A DNA stretch of 64,000 nt from Meghimatium bilineatum (taxonomy: Eukaryota > Mollusca > Gastropoda > Stylommatophora > Philomycidae): contig CM067309.1 of the NCBI GenBank assembly GCA_034231615.1, forward strand, positions 28,971,860 through 29,035,859. The letters run 5' to 3'. The translations under genes and the position numbers were made by a program. The notes under the pieces are model-generated. The model made no database searches. It was not told the origin of the DNA and saw only the letters and a list, made by a program, of their open reading frames with translations. Positions 34,420-45,964 of the stretch are shown here, one piece after another. The number at the start of each line of letters is the position of its first letter. Position 1 is the first letter of the stretch.

Positions 34420-34620
34420 TGCCATGTGTTGGCGGGGCTCTAAAGGCGACAACAGAGATGCAACAATATGATATGTTATATATATCGTAAAAGGCTACTA
34501 TGACACTTTTTGGTTGGGGTTGGCTTTCCTATCATATAGGAGATCGGAATAACTCAAAAGTCATGCTGAAGTCGGATGTGATGCCCAGAGCCGTGCCGTG
34601 ATATGATGTAGAGATAACGG
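34420..34620 (+). mobile_element. SINE E copy, diverged
   Basis: GTGTTGGCGGGGCTC, CGTAAAAGGCTACTATGAC, GGGGTTGGCTTTCC, CATGCTGAAGTCGGATGTG keep the E order. It is followed by a stretch resembling the end of element G. Confidence 0.6.
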
Positions 34621-34805
34621 TCGCATAAGGTGGCACCAATCACAATACATTGTCGGGACGGCACTTCAAAGAAAAGACAATTAAGAGGAGGGCCGGCGGC
34701 ATTTCGAGGACTTGCCACATACTGAGAAATCAACAGCATGTTCCTGGTTGGACCCATAGGTACAGATATCGTAGCCAATCTGTGAACCATTGCACAATCC
34801 ATTTC

Positions 34806-35116
34806 TTCCCCGGACTACATCTCAGGAATCTAGAAGTATGAGAGCACAATACATTTATTCCTTGATTCTTGATTAGAAACTGGCCTCACGGTACGTGGGG
34901 CATTCCCATAAGTGCTCCGCCCTCTATTCCCTAGCCATTCGACTCGATGGTGTTTCGAGTCTAATAGTGCCGAAACAGACGTAGACATCAGGGCACACAC
35001 AACCCTGGCCATTGCGACATGTTTCTTTGTTGTTCCCGAAAAAAACTATCCCCGGAAAAACAAAACCCAAAGAATTCCCGGACTACAACCCAGGAATCTA
35101 GAAATATGAGAGCAAA
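34806..35116. repeat. Direct repeats flanking a family I tail
   Basis: CCCCGGACTACATCTCAGGA to GAGAGCACAAT at 34808-34853 and CCCGGACTACAACCCAGGAA to GAGAGCAAAT at 35074-35116 are about 85-90 percent alike, about 267 bp apart. Between them lies a family I LINE 3' end (34857-35010). Confidence 0.75.
34857..35010 (-). pseudogene. LINE family I, 3' tail
   Basis: TTCCTTGATTCTTGATTAGAAAC then GGGGCATTCCCATAAGTGCTCC matches the 3' ends at 37510 and 51890. Only the 3' UTR is present. Confidence 0.7.
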
Positions 35117-35580
35117 TATTTTAAATATATATATATATATATATCTTGTATATAGAGATATTGCGTGTATTTTGCTATCTCGCCTGTATCTAGAGTTATT
35201 GAGGTTGTGAATATATACACATTTGTACACTATCATAAAAAAACACAGTTTGTGATAAAGTGTATTTCAGGATTTTCACGGTAAGAAACACGTTCAGCAG
35301 ACTGTACGCAAACCTGTGGTGTGGCATTCGGTGCTATATATATATAAAACCACAGTAAAATCACGTAATGTACCACTTAGGCGCACATTTAAACGTATGT
35401 CGGTTCGAAAAAAAGCCGTAACGGATTCAGCTCATTGTACTCCGGTTATGCAGTAAATTCTCAGTCCCTCGCAACGAAAACGCAGGAATAGTTTACATAA
35501 CACAATACCGCTCAGAGCACGTAACTCCGTAGCTTCAAGCGATAATCTCCAATGATCTCAGAAATAAACCACCTATTATG
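35117..35580. other. Unassigned interval with short (AT)n
   Basis: AT dinucleotides at 35128-35146 and 35335-35346. Nothing else recognised. Confidence 0.5.
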
Positions 35581-35584
35581 AATA

Positions 35585-35660
35585 TGACGTCGCTAGCGGC
35601 GTCGGGAAACGCAATCTCTTGAACACAATGTCAACAGCTGAACCACTGCGCCCTATTTAG
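35585..35660 (-). other. tRNA-like SINE head
   Basis: The minus strand gives GGGCGCAGTGGTTCAGC (A-box-like), ATTGTGTTCAAGAGATTGCG and a degraded B box. It shares ATTGTG(C/T)TCAAG with 17283-17400. Confidence 0.45.
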
Positions 35661-35664
35661 ATAT

Positions 35665-36391
<727 letters not shown>

Positions 36392-36506
36392 GTTTTTAAA
36401 TCCGTAGCTCTTAGACCTTGATTACGTATACATATATATATATATACTCAATGGATATTGCAGGTGTACGGACGAATATTGGCAGATCGCTTGCTTAGGT
36501 AATTTG

Positions 36507-36531
36507 ACCCCCCCCGCCCCACCCCCCCCCG
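36507..36531. repeat. C-rich run, possible minus-strand G-quadruplex
   Basis: Runs of C10, C4 and C10 separated by one G or A. The minus strand has three G runs, of which the long ones could split, so a quadruplex is possible. Confidence 0.8.
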
Positions 36532-36534
36532 TGG

Positions 36535-37415
36535 TCGCTGTGAGAACTCTTAAAAGTTGCTAATTATTGCAAAAATTCGATATTGATCCAGTATTGATTC
36601 CACAGTCTCCCAATACATCATATACTCTTTTGACTTAACCTTCATACTGTACTGCTTCACTGCATAGATATTATTAGTTGACATTTTACATCTGACCGGT
36701 GCACACTGCTAAACTGTCCCTAGGCCTAGAAATATTTTTTTTCCCATCCGATGGGCGTTACTCTTTTTTAACGGGTTTAATATTATTTCAACATGTCTTT
36801 TTATAATGCCATGTTTATTTCTGTCCTTGAGCTAATTGTATAATAAAGTTTACATCTGTGTTCATGTTGTATTCTTAAATTCTAATCGATTGGGCGTTAC
36901 AAATTTTCTGGTAAACATTGAGGTCGCTACGTAAAAGAATACGTCACATGACACACGTGAAAGTTACCCAATTATTTATTATAATGCTAAATATTTTGTA
37001 TATTTCATGTCTTCGCTAGATTTGGTGTCAGACACGGGCGTTGGTGATTGAAGTTTCATTTCACAGGCTGTGGATTTGTTTGTATTTTACTAATTTATTT
37101 AGGCAGTCTTTAGTTACGGGATGTTTTCTGTTAGGTGAATTAATTATATTTTTTTTTTTTGATTTGATTACATGTTGCTATTAATTGTATTCCTGAATTT
37201 ATCTATTTAATTTTTCTTTCAATTCTCGCCCGGACTAAGCTTCTAATGTACTATATGCGCTGACCCAAAACCCAGAAAATACGTGGGGCTCAAATGAGTA
37301 AAAGAAAGTTGTGACTCTATACAGCACGAAAAAACTCACTCCGATCCCTCAAATAAACAAGATGTTCGCCTCTAGTCTTTGGCATACATCTGAATAAAAC
37401 TATAATCAATTGTGG
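36535..37415. other. Unassigned AT-rich interval
   Basis: Nothing recognised on either strand. Confidence 0.5.
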
Positions 37416-37419
37416 TTAG

Positions 37420-37500
37420 AGACGAACCGGCGTTGACAGCATGGTACTGAGCGCGTTTCTCACGACCAAGGTACTGGGTTCGAATCCGACCACAGGCATT
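37420..37500 (+). other. tRNA-like SINE head
   Basis: CATGGTACTGAGCGCGTTTC resembles an A box, and GGGTTCGAATCC is a perfect-looking B box, preceded by CCAAGGTACT as at 62040-62100 and 775-850. It is followed by CGACCACAGGCA and then directly by the family I LINE tail. It lacks a closing acceptor stem. Confidence 0.6.
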
Positions 37501-37509
37501 GTTTTTTAT

Positions 37510-39303
37510 TCTTGATTAGGAACAAGCGCCATAGCACTGGGAACATTCCCATATATGCTCTACTTGCCGTTCCGTCAGCCAACTAATGTGCATAAGCTGT
37601 CCCAATCAGTTGATGATTACCCTTTCTTCTTATTTTTCCGGAGAGAGAGCACTTTCTCCCGTGTCTCTAGTCTCTCCCAATGCTACCATTCTCTGAATAT
37701 GTACATAGTATTGTTCGACCCTGTCCTCGTCTTTTCGTAGGGTATCCATGGCTACTCTAATTAATTCGATCCTGTTCATTCTTCTTATCTCAGTGCCATT
37801 CACCAGGACTTAACCACACACCACATCGGCTCTTTCGTTTCCCCTAACCCCAGCATGACCTGGACAGAAGATGTATGTAATACTAAACTCGTTGTTAAGA
37901 AGATTGACCCACTCAGTTCTGATCATACACTTTTCTATCTTGCGCAGCATACTTTGAGAGTTCAATAGAATCACTGAGTCTGTTGGTGGTTGCGTCGACA
38001 GCAAAGTGAGAGCTGCTGTCACCTCTTCTATTTCCATTCTCATCCTCGATGTTGTAGTGGGGTACGCAGCTGACTTCTCAGCTAATTTCTTGATTTTTTG
38101 GTAGGCCACGAAACTCCAACCACATCAGTTTGTTTCTTATGCTACTGAATCGTCTGTGTAAATTATTGTATGGGGGACTTAGAGTGCTGCAGTATGAGTT
38201 ATTGGACCATTCTGTACTGTTGGCAGCTGAGTCGCGGCACTCTATTCTCATCTGTATCACAACTGTTGTCAATAACTTACTATATTTGCCAAATGTCACC
38301 CATTCACATCCTCTTCCCGCTTCCTCCAGCTGACAAACTCTGAGTAGGGTGTACTCCGCTTCTCCTATATAAGACTTTCTTCTCTCGATATGTCTTCCTT
38401 TAGTGTTTAGACATTGGTGTAAGAGGTGATGATCACTATTGGCCACCTTGAAGTATTCTATAGTCTGAGCTATTTTATGGCTTACCTTGATGCTCGGTAT
38501 GCCTAGGAGAAACCTCATGGTTGTGTTAGGTGCGTCTCTTGTATTTACTAGGACAGCTCTTATGGCTTCATTTTTAACTATCGCCAGTCCATCCACACGT
38601 GTTTGCGACAGTGTACGTAAACATAGACCATAGTCTAACACATATAATAACACTGACTGCATCATCTGAAAAACGGTTCGTTGCGGCATCATTGCAGATG
38701 CTATGATTTTGACTGCACTCACACTCTTCCTAGCTGTCTGAATGACATTGCCCACATGTTTCGTGAGAGATATACTTCTATTAAAAATGATGCCTAGATA
38801 TCTTACAATCTGCTCCATGTCAATGTTGATGCCCATGCTGGTGGCCGATGGTAATTTGTTTGTGATTATGGTGTTGTTCAGTAAGAACCAGACGATCTTT
38901 GCATTGGTGGGATTAATGACTGCCTTGTAGTTAGTGCACCAGAGCGACAAATGTTATAGATTGTTCTGGATACCACTAGTCATGTCTCTTCTGTTTCTGT
39001 CGTGATTATACAGCAAGAGGTCGCCCACATATATTAGTATCCTGCCGTGTCCTGCTTCCTGAAGCTGGACTATATTGCATATGTAGATGTTAAAGAGCAC
39101 AGCTAATAGTAGCGATTCCTGTGGCAATCCAGGAGCTATAGTTCCAATTTCTGACGTCCAGGATCTCAATCTCAGAGCATCAGGTATGGACATCACCACC
39201 ACTGCTATCCATTGAATTATCAATGAGTCGATGTTGAGTTCACTTAGCAAATGTATGATATTAGAGAAGCTGACTCTTTTATATTGTGCAAATGTGCATC
39301 TGG
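37510..39303 (-). pseudogene. LINE family I, RT and RNase H, best-preserved copy
   Basis: On the minus strand: RT motifs KRVSFSNIIHLLSELNID (39280-39220), IAPGLPQESLLLAVLFNIYI (39140-39080; the PQGSPLSPVLFNIY box with G and P lost), ILIYVGDLLLY (39030; YVGD in place of YADD, so the first Asp of the pair's context is changed), then VRYLGIIFNRSISLTKHVG (thumb), LLYVLDYGL, IRAVLVNTRDAPNTTMRFL and LLRVCQLEEAGRGCEW. RNase H follows: MEIEEVTAALTLLSTQ, DSVILLNSQSMLRKI and FCPGHAGVRGNERADV. The 3' UTR ends TCAAGAAT. The 5' half (endonuclease) is absent. Two frames of 290 and 99 codons remain open, so decay is moderate. Confidence 0.88.
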
Positions 39304-39430
39304 AAAGTTCAGAATGCAATGGCAAACTACTGAACGTATTTATATTGCCTATAAAATCACTACAGCAAAATAATGCTGGGTTGATGGCTACGTCCTGAAT
39401 AGGATACGCTAGAAATTTAGAGCAATCGAG
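39295..39430 (+). mobile_element. SINE H core copy abutting LINE I
   Basis: AATGCAATGGCAAACTACTG, TATTTATATTGCCTATAAAA and AATAATGCTGGGTTGATGGC. It begins where the RT homology of the LINE stops, so it either inserted into the LINE or marks its 5' truncation point. Confidence 0.65.
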
Positions 39431-39780
39431 TAGGAGTTCTGTGACTAAAACTGTCATCCGTGATCGATAAGGAAATATGGTAATAAAACACCGGAACATG
39501 TCCTAGGTAGTCTGCTACTATTTTCATCTGAACCTACTTTCTATTACAGATCTTTTCATCTGAGTCCTTCTTTTGTTGTTCTTATCATCTAAGCATTCTC
39601 CCTTCTCGCCTACACAATATTGAATTCCCAAACATCTAAGCACCACTACTAATGATTGTTCTCCTCATGTGAAGTGATCTTCTGCTAAATCTTCTCATAT
39701 GTCAGATGACAAAAGATTTGATTCATGTTTTGCGTGTGTGGTGTGCATCACAAATTTCCTCTTCCTCTTCTAGAATCATG
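39430..39780. other. Unassigned interval
   Basis: Nothing recognised. Confidence 0.5.
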
Positions 39781-39784
39781 TGAA

Positions 39785-39885
39785 AGCTTCCCATACAGTA
39801 TTCGTCTGTTTTTGTTCTCAAACTCCTGCAGATTAGCACGAACTAGTACAGAGTGCGTTGTGTCATGGTTTAATTCATTGCCTCG
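39785..39885 (-). mobile_element. SINE E, tail-side fragment
   Basis: TTGTTCTCAAACTCCTGCAG, ATTAGCACGAACTAG, GTGCGTTGTGTCATGGTTTA match the tail half of E on the minus strand. Confidence 0.7.
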
Positions 39886-39956
39886 TAGAAGTTGACGTGA
39901 TACCCGTTATTTGTCTTGCATCATAATGTCATATTCTGCATTTATAAAGTGTGTTG

Positions 39957-39971
39957 GAGGGGGGGGGGGTA
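39957..39971. repeat. G-run (about 13 G)
   Basis: GGAGGGGGGGGGGG at the line boundary 39957-39970, followed by AT and C-rich DNA. A homopolymer of this length is prone to length errors. Confidence 0.85.
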
Positions 39972-39974
39972 AAT

Positions 39975-41210
39975 AAACCCCAACCCCTTATCTTTGGGCC
40001 TGCCCCATAACCCAATTGCATGCAGCTATTTCCTGCCACAGTTCGAGAGCAGGTCTTGCGAGTATGAGCTGAATTACTACCTCGCATAAAATGGTCAGTT
40101 CTTAAACATATCGTCACTTTTAAATATTTATGGACATTATTTTCAAATTTTTATCATTACACCACAACTGTAAACTAAAACCGCCCTTTTTTATTAGCAA
40201 AAAGCTCTGCTACAATTAAATTGGAATACGCCTTTAGTTGATGGCGCGCACCTCACTATAATACCTTTTTTCATTTAAAATAGCATTTTTTACCTGTACA
40301 TTCAACAGTAGTGCTGTGTATAGCAGATTCAGTTTGTGATAATACTGTGTATTTGACTTATACTATGTGCAAGGCTGTCATCGCAGAATCAATCTAACAT
40401 TTTACAATCTTCCCATCTAAACTCTAAAATATAGGTTGTCCATATAAACTCTAAAGTATAAGTTGTTTCAAAAGATTGACAAGAATTTCTGTTCATTACA
40501 ATTACGTTACTAAGTTTAATACTTTATTTGCCAGCCAAGGGCAAATAACTGAACACAGGTACTGACTTTATTTTTCCCCCTTTTCAAGATCTCTGGCCTT
40601 AAGTCAGTTCAGGCTAAATCTATTCTCTGGAAGCCATACAACTATTCTAGGCTAAAGTATTGGCTAGCACCTGGCAATAAACATAGCACAAGACGTGCCC
40701 TTATTTGAACATCACTGCAGATTTGTTTTAGTCTATGTAGCTGTTGGACTTGCTGAGAAACACGTTACTCTCCCGTCCTGCTGTTGCCTGTGGGGTATAC
40801 AGCACATGTTTATTTGTGTGTGTGTGTGTTCAAGTAGTGATTTCGACCAGAGAAAATGGATAGCAACTACCTTTACTTCATCTCTCAACAGGTTGACCCT
40901 AAGGTGGCAGTACCAAAGAAATTGAACCCTAAGGTAAGTGTTTAAATATATAATTTAAAAAATGTCAAGTTATTGTGACCATGTTTGTGTCTATGTATAT
41001 ATGTGTATGTGTTATGTTCCATGTTTGAATATACTATTTTTGAGATCATCTCGTGTTACGCCAAGCTATTCTCCGCATATGTCATTCGAACTACATCATT
41101 CATCTTGGCTGACTGGATTGATCCGAGAATTTCATTTGTCACTTTTCATAAATTTTGTCTCCAGGACACAATAAAGCACGTATCAGCTAATTGATGTGAC
41201 CAACCCGTAT
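39975..41210. other. Unassigned interval
   Basis: No family recognised. Short frames of 60-76 codons at 40695-40925 and 40962-41194 have no motif. A (GT)n of about 8 units lies at 40817-40830. Confidence 0.5.
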
Positions 41211-41213
41211 GGC

Positions 41214-42172
41214 TATAACTGATTCAAGAATGGCTTGATTGAACTTATACACGAATGGCTTGATTGAACTCACACAAGAATGGCTTGATTGAACTCACAC
41301 AAGAATGGTTTGATCGAACTCACACAAGAATGACTTGATCGAACTCACACAAGAATGGCTTGATTGAACTCACAAAAGAATGACTTGATTGAACTCACAC
41401 AAGAATGACTTGATCGAACTCACACAAGAATGACTTGATTGAACTCACACAAGAATGGCTTGATTGAACTCACACAAGAATGACTTGATTGAACTCACAC
41501 AAGAATGGCTTGATTGAACTCACACAAGAATGACTTGATCGAACTCACACAAGAATGACTTGATTGAACTCACACAAGAATGGCTTGATTGAACTCACAC
41601 AAGAATGACTTGATTGAACTCACACAAGAATGACTTGATTGAACTCACACAAGAATAACTTGATCGAACTCACACAAGAATGGATTGATTGAACTCACAC
41701 AAGAGTGGCTTGATTGAACTCACACAAGAATGGATTGATTGAACTCACACAAGAGTGGCTTGATTGAACTCACACAAGAGTGGCTTGATTGAACTCACAC
41801 AAGAATGGTTTGATCGAACTCACACAAGAATGGATTGATTGAACTCACACAAGAGTGGCTTGATTGAACTCACACAAGAATGGATTGATTGAACTCACAC
41901 AAGAGTGGCTTGATTGAACTCACACAAGAATGGATTGATTGAACTCACACAAGAGTGGCTTGATTGAACTCACACAAGAATGGCTTGATTGAACTCACAC
42001 AAGAATGGCTTGATTGAACTCACACAAGAATGGCTTGATTGAACTCACACAAGAGTGGCTTGATTGAACTCACACAAGAATGGCTAGATTGAACTCACAC
42101 AAGAATGGCTTGATTGAACTCACACAAGAATGACTTGATTGAACTCACACAAGAATGGCTTGATTGAACTCA
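41214..42172. repeat. Minisatellite, period 25 bp, about 38 copies
   Basis: Unit AAGAATGGCTTGATTGAACT then CACAC. Variants at three sites (GGC/GAC/GGA, GATT/GATC, AATG/AGTG) are arranged in blocks. From about 41670 to 41960 an AATGGATT unit alternates with an AGTGGCTT unit, so a 50-bp dimer has amplified there. Confidence 0.97.
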
Positions 42173-42174
42173 TA

Positions 42175-42640
42175 TAACAGAAAACAAGACTGTTATATAT
42201 GATATATATATATATATCAAGCCCGTAGAAATATGTCTCCATCAATGTGAGAGTAGTGTACCTAGAAAAAACTCATTCAACCGTTTTCACGAGGAACACC
42301 TTCATCTTCATACGTTTTTAGTGCCTTTCTTGGAAACAAAAGTTAATGTTGTGAGGGATGGGGGAGGTTTCATGGCTTTTGGCTAAATTCCTAGTACCAA
42401 AACCGTGTTTTTAAACCCCCTTCTCCCCCACACCAACTTCGTATCTATATTAATATATATGTCTTTGTATCTAGTTGTTTTTTCGTGAATGGACAGCAGA
42501 TCAGAAGAGAAGATTGTAAGAGAAAAGAAAATAGCATATATACTCTTTGGTGTCTGCGAGGTGAATCTGTGAACCTGTCAGGTGTGCAATAATGTACTGT
42601 GATCACAAATATTAATAAAAGTAACACGTTGTCCTTTCCC
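42175..42640. other. Unassigned interval
   Basis: Short (AT)n near 42205; otherwise nothing recognised. Confidence 0.5.
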
Positions 42641-42644
42641 CTTC

Positions 42645-44098
42645 AATCTCTATCAATCTCTCTCTCTCTCACAATAAATCTTCTCTCAATTGTCTCTCTA
42701 CGTCGCTCAATATCTCTCTAAATCTAAATATTTCTCTCAATCTCTCTAAATCTCAATATCTCTCTAAATCTCAATATCTCTCTAAATCTCAATATCTCTC
42801 TAAATCTCTCAATATCTCTCTAAATCTCAATCTCTCTAAATCTCAATATCTCTCTAAATCTCTCAATATCTCTCTAAATCTCAATATCTCTCGAAATCTC
42901 AACATCTCTCTAAATCTCAATATCTCTCTAAATCTCAATCTCTCTCTAAATCTCAATCTCTCTCTAAATCTCAATATCTCTCTAAATCTCAATAAGTCTC
43001 TAAATCTCAACATCTCTAAATCTCTCAAAATCTCTCTAAATCTCTCAATATCTCTCTAAATCTCTCAATATCTCTCTAAATCTCACAATATCTCTCTAAA
43101 TCTCTCAATATCTCTCTAAATCTCTAAATATCTCTCTAAATCTCTCAATATCTCTCTAAATCTCAATATTTCTCTAAATCTCAATATCTCTCTAAATCTC
43201 AATCTCTCTAAATCTCAATATCTCTCTAAATCTCAATCTCTCTAAATCTCAATATTTCTCAAAATCTCAATATCTCTCTAAATCTCAACATCTCTCTAAA
43301 TCTCAACATCTCTCTAAATCTCTCAATATCTCTCTAAATCTCTCAATATCTCCCAATATCTCTCTAAATCTCAATATCTCTCTAAATCTCATTCTCTCTA
43401 AATCTCAATATCTCTCTAAATCTCAACATCTCTCTAAATCTCAATATCTCTCTAAATCTCTCAATATCTCTCTAAATCTCAATATTTCTCTAAATCTCTC
43501 AATATCTCTTTAAATCTCAATATCTCTCTAAATCTCAATATCTCTCTAAATCTCAATATCTCTCTAAATCTCAATATCTCTCTAAATCTCAATATTTCTC
43601 GAAATCTCAATATCTCTAAATCTCAATATCTCTCTAAATCTCAACATCTCCCTAAATCTCAACATCTCTGTAAATCTCTCAATATCGAAATCTCCCAATC
43701 TCTCTAAATCTCTCAATATCTCTCTAAATCTCTGAATATCTCTCTAAGTCTCTCAATCTCTCTAAATCTCAACATCTCTCTAAATATCAATATCTCTCTA
43801 AATCTCAATATCTCTCTAAATCTCAATATCTCTCTAAATCTCTCAATATCTCTCTAAATCTCAACATCTCCCTAAATCTCAACATCTCTGTAAATCTCTC
43901 AATATCGAAATCTCCCAATCTCTCTAAATCTCTCAATATCTCTCTAAATCTCTGAATATCTCTCTAAGTCTCTCAATCTCTCTAAATCTCAACATCTCTC
44001 TAAATCTCAACATCTCTCTAAATCTCAATATCTCTCTAAATCTCTCAATATCTCTCTAAATCTCTCAATATCTCTCTAAATCTCTTCATATATCTCTC
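42645..44098. repeat. Satellite-like array of TCTCTCTAAATCTCAATA units, 1.45 kb
   Basis: Units of about 16-22 bp with the core ATCTCTCTAAATCTC and variable CAATA/CAACA/TCAATA links. Purine-pyrimidine asymmetry is near total: the plus strand has almost no G. A 220-bp segment is duplicated inside it (43635-43785 and 43855-44005). Confidence 0.95.
43635..44005. repeat. Higher-order duplication, 220-bp offset
   Basis: The rare landmarks CATCTCCCTAAATC (43647, 43867), CATCTCTGTAAATC, AATATCGAAATCTCCCAATC (43681, 43901), CTCTGAATATC and CTCTAAGTC recur in the same order at an offset of 220 bp, so a block of about 150 bp or more was copied as one event. Confidence 0.9.
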
Positions 44099-44099
44099 T

Positions 44100-44320
44100 A
44101 TTATCAGTTAACAATGTGACAGTGTTCATGTTTAAAGAAATGATAGAAGTAAAATTGACAAATGGAAAGAGCAGAAAGTGTCCCGTCTCTGGAAAGATCC
44201 GAAGAACGTACACCCAATAACAGACTGGTACACTGAGCTTATACACCATTAGATGTCTGACAGATAGAAGAGCTGAACAGTTATGAGTACGTCCCCAGTG
44301 TTGTGATACTTGTTCCTAAC
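44100..44320. other. Unassigned interval
   Basis: Nothing recognised between the array and the SINE F copy. Confidence 0.5.
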
Positions 44321-44324
44321 CAAA

Positions 44325-44500
44325 GCTCTTCTTCTTCTTCTTCATCGTTCAAACTCTAACTTCCGCTGGATCTCTCTTGTAGCTGGACAATGGTCATACT
44401 AGATTTCAATCATAATATAGTCCACAGAATGGAAATGCGTTGTATCGCCGGTTTTGTTGCCACAATAGTCCAACACATCCGTCTTCGGTGTAAAAAAACA
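44325..44500 (-). mobile_element. SINE F copy
   Basis: CTTCTTCTTCTTCATCGTTC then ACTTCCGCTGGATCTCTCTT, GAATGGAAATGCGTTGTATC, CCAACACATCCGTCTTCGG. The same order as at 14012-14179. The frame at 44390-44707 overlaps it by chance. Confidence 0.75.
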
Positions 44501-44824
44501 AAGATAAATTATGTGAGTTATGGTTTTTGCAAAATGACAATTCTCTCTGAGAACCTCTTGACCCTGCTGATATTTAAATTGCACAAAGCAAATAGAACAG
44601 GAGTGGGTAATTTGAATGGCAAAACGATGTTCTTGACCATTACGGGTGCAGGTACATGTGGGAAATTGATCACTGAATTTGTTGACATATATTTATGCTC
44701 ATCCTGACAAATACCCACATCTGAATGTTTTTTTTCAACAAGGGAAATGTGTAGACAAACAAAGAAAACGCAATCCGTTACATAGCGTGAACTTTGTCTG
44801 TTTCATATTAGTTTGTTTATAGTT

Positions 44825-44905
44825 TCCTAGTGCATGGTCGTGTGGTTAGAATGCCATTATCAGACCCTTGAGGTCCCGGGTTTAATCCACGGTTGGGACA
44901 TGATT
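44825..44905 (+). other. tRNA-like sequence, SINE head or tRNA pseudogene
   Basis: CATGGTCGTGTGGTTAGAAT (A-box-like), then GAGGTCCCGGGTTTAATCC (B-box-like, GGGTTTAATCC). Spacing of about 34 bp fits a tRNA. Stems are not fully paired and the variable and anticodon regions are irregular. It is more tRNA-like than the others in the window and could be a pseudogene. Confidence 0.5.
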
Positions 44906-44909
44906 TTTT

Positions 44910-45960
44910 TCTTTCGGAGGTACAATCAAAATCCTTCCTGTACATATCACGGCGTCTGCTATGGAAAAGCGGCATTTATTTCCACAGTCCATAGAAAACC
45001 TCCATGTATTCCTTTACAGGAAAACATGTAGTAACAAACGTGTTATAGTTTCCTACATAATAACAACGTAGTTTAAACTTCTAATGCTTAGGCAACTTAA
45101 TTCGATCAATATTTTATTGAACTTTATGGTTATTCGTTTATCTAGTTTAGAACAGAAAATGATATCCCTGATTGATTTCATGCTAGACACATGGTGAACA
45201 CGAACAATAGTGGTTTGTGAACCTGTGATTTCATCATTTTAATATTAACTGTATTGCTCTTTATATATGTCTGTCTGTCTGTCTGTAATCTGCATATATT
45301 CATTCGTTCTTCTATAAAAGTATATTTCTCCCTGATATTGTTGCGCACCTGTACTCATATCTACATCAATTATTTGATCCGCTCTCATTCCCTCTAATCG
45401 TATGTCTTTTCTAGAACCTCCCACACTCTATTTCATTTTACATTATTTCATTTCTATAATTCTCACTTCCTCTTTCACCGCGTTTTTCCAGTAACACTTT
45501 CATTTCCAATTGCGTTTTTCCATAAACATCATTCAATTCCCACTTTCACTGCGTCTTCTTATACTTTTGTTCACTTTCTCTCACCTTACTGTCCTCCTTC
45601 TAATTTCACTGCAAAAAAAACGCCAACACACATATCCTTGAGATCTTCTTATCGCTTCTCCCTAACCCCAACCCTCAGTAAGATATTGTCTCCAGGTTTG
45701 AAAACTGTCTGAGCACTGAGCAATTTTTGTGTGAATGTGCGAGCGCTCTGAGAAGACATGTCTCGTCTTGAGTAGAAAATGTTCGACCATAACTACCTTC
45801 TCTGTTGTTACATATTTGGTGAACAACTTAATTATTTATAAATTGACATTAGTGTTACTTATTTGAACCTCTCTCAATACATCTACTCTGAGTCTCTCTC
45901 ATTTTCTCTTTAAATCTCTCTTGATAGATCTACCGTTAATCACAAAGATAGATTTATCAT
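44910..45960. other. Unassigned interval
   Basis: A (TGTC)4 tract at 45271-45287. C+T-rich plus strand from 45370 to 45670. No gene recognised. Confidence 0.5.
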
Positions 45961-45964
45961 TGAT

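Noticed and set aside
42843-43028. Minus frame of RFRE-type repeats
   Set aside because: It is the translation of the TCTCTCTAAATC array and not a charged-repeat protein.
44825-44905. Possible functional tRNA gene
   Set aside because: A and B boxes are plausible, but the stems do not pair well and there is no clear anticodon loop, so it is listed as tRNA-like only.
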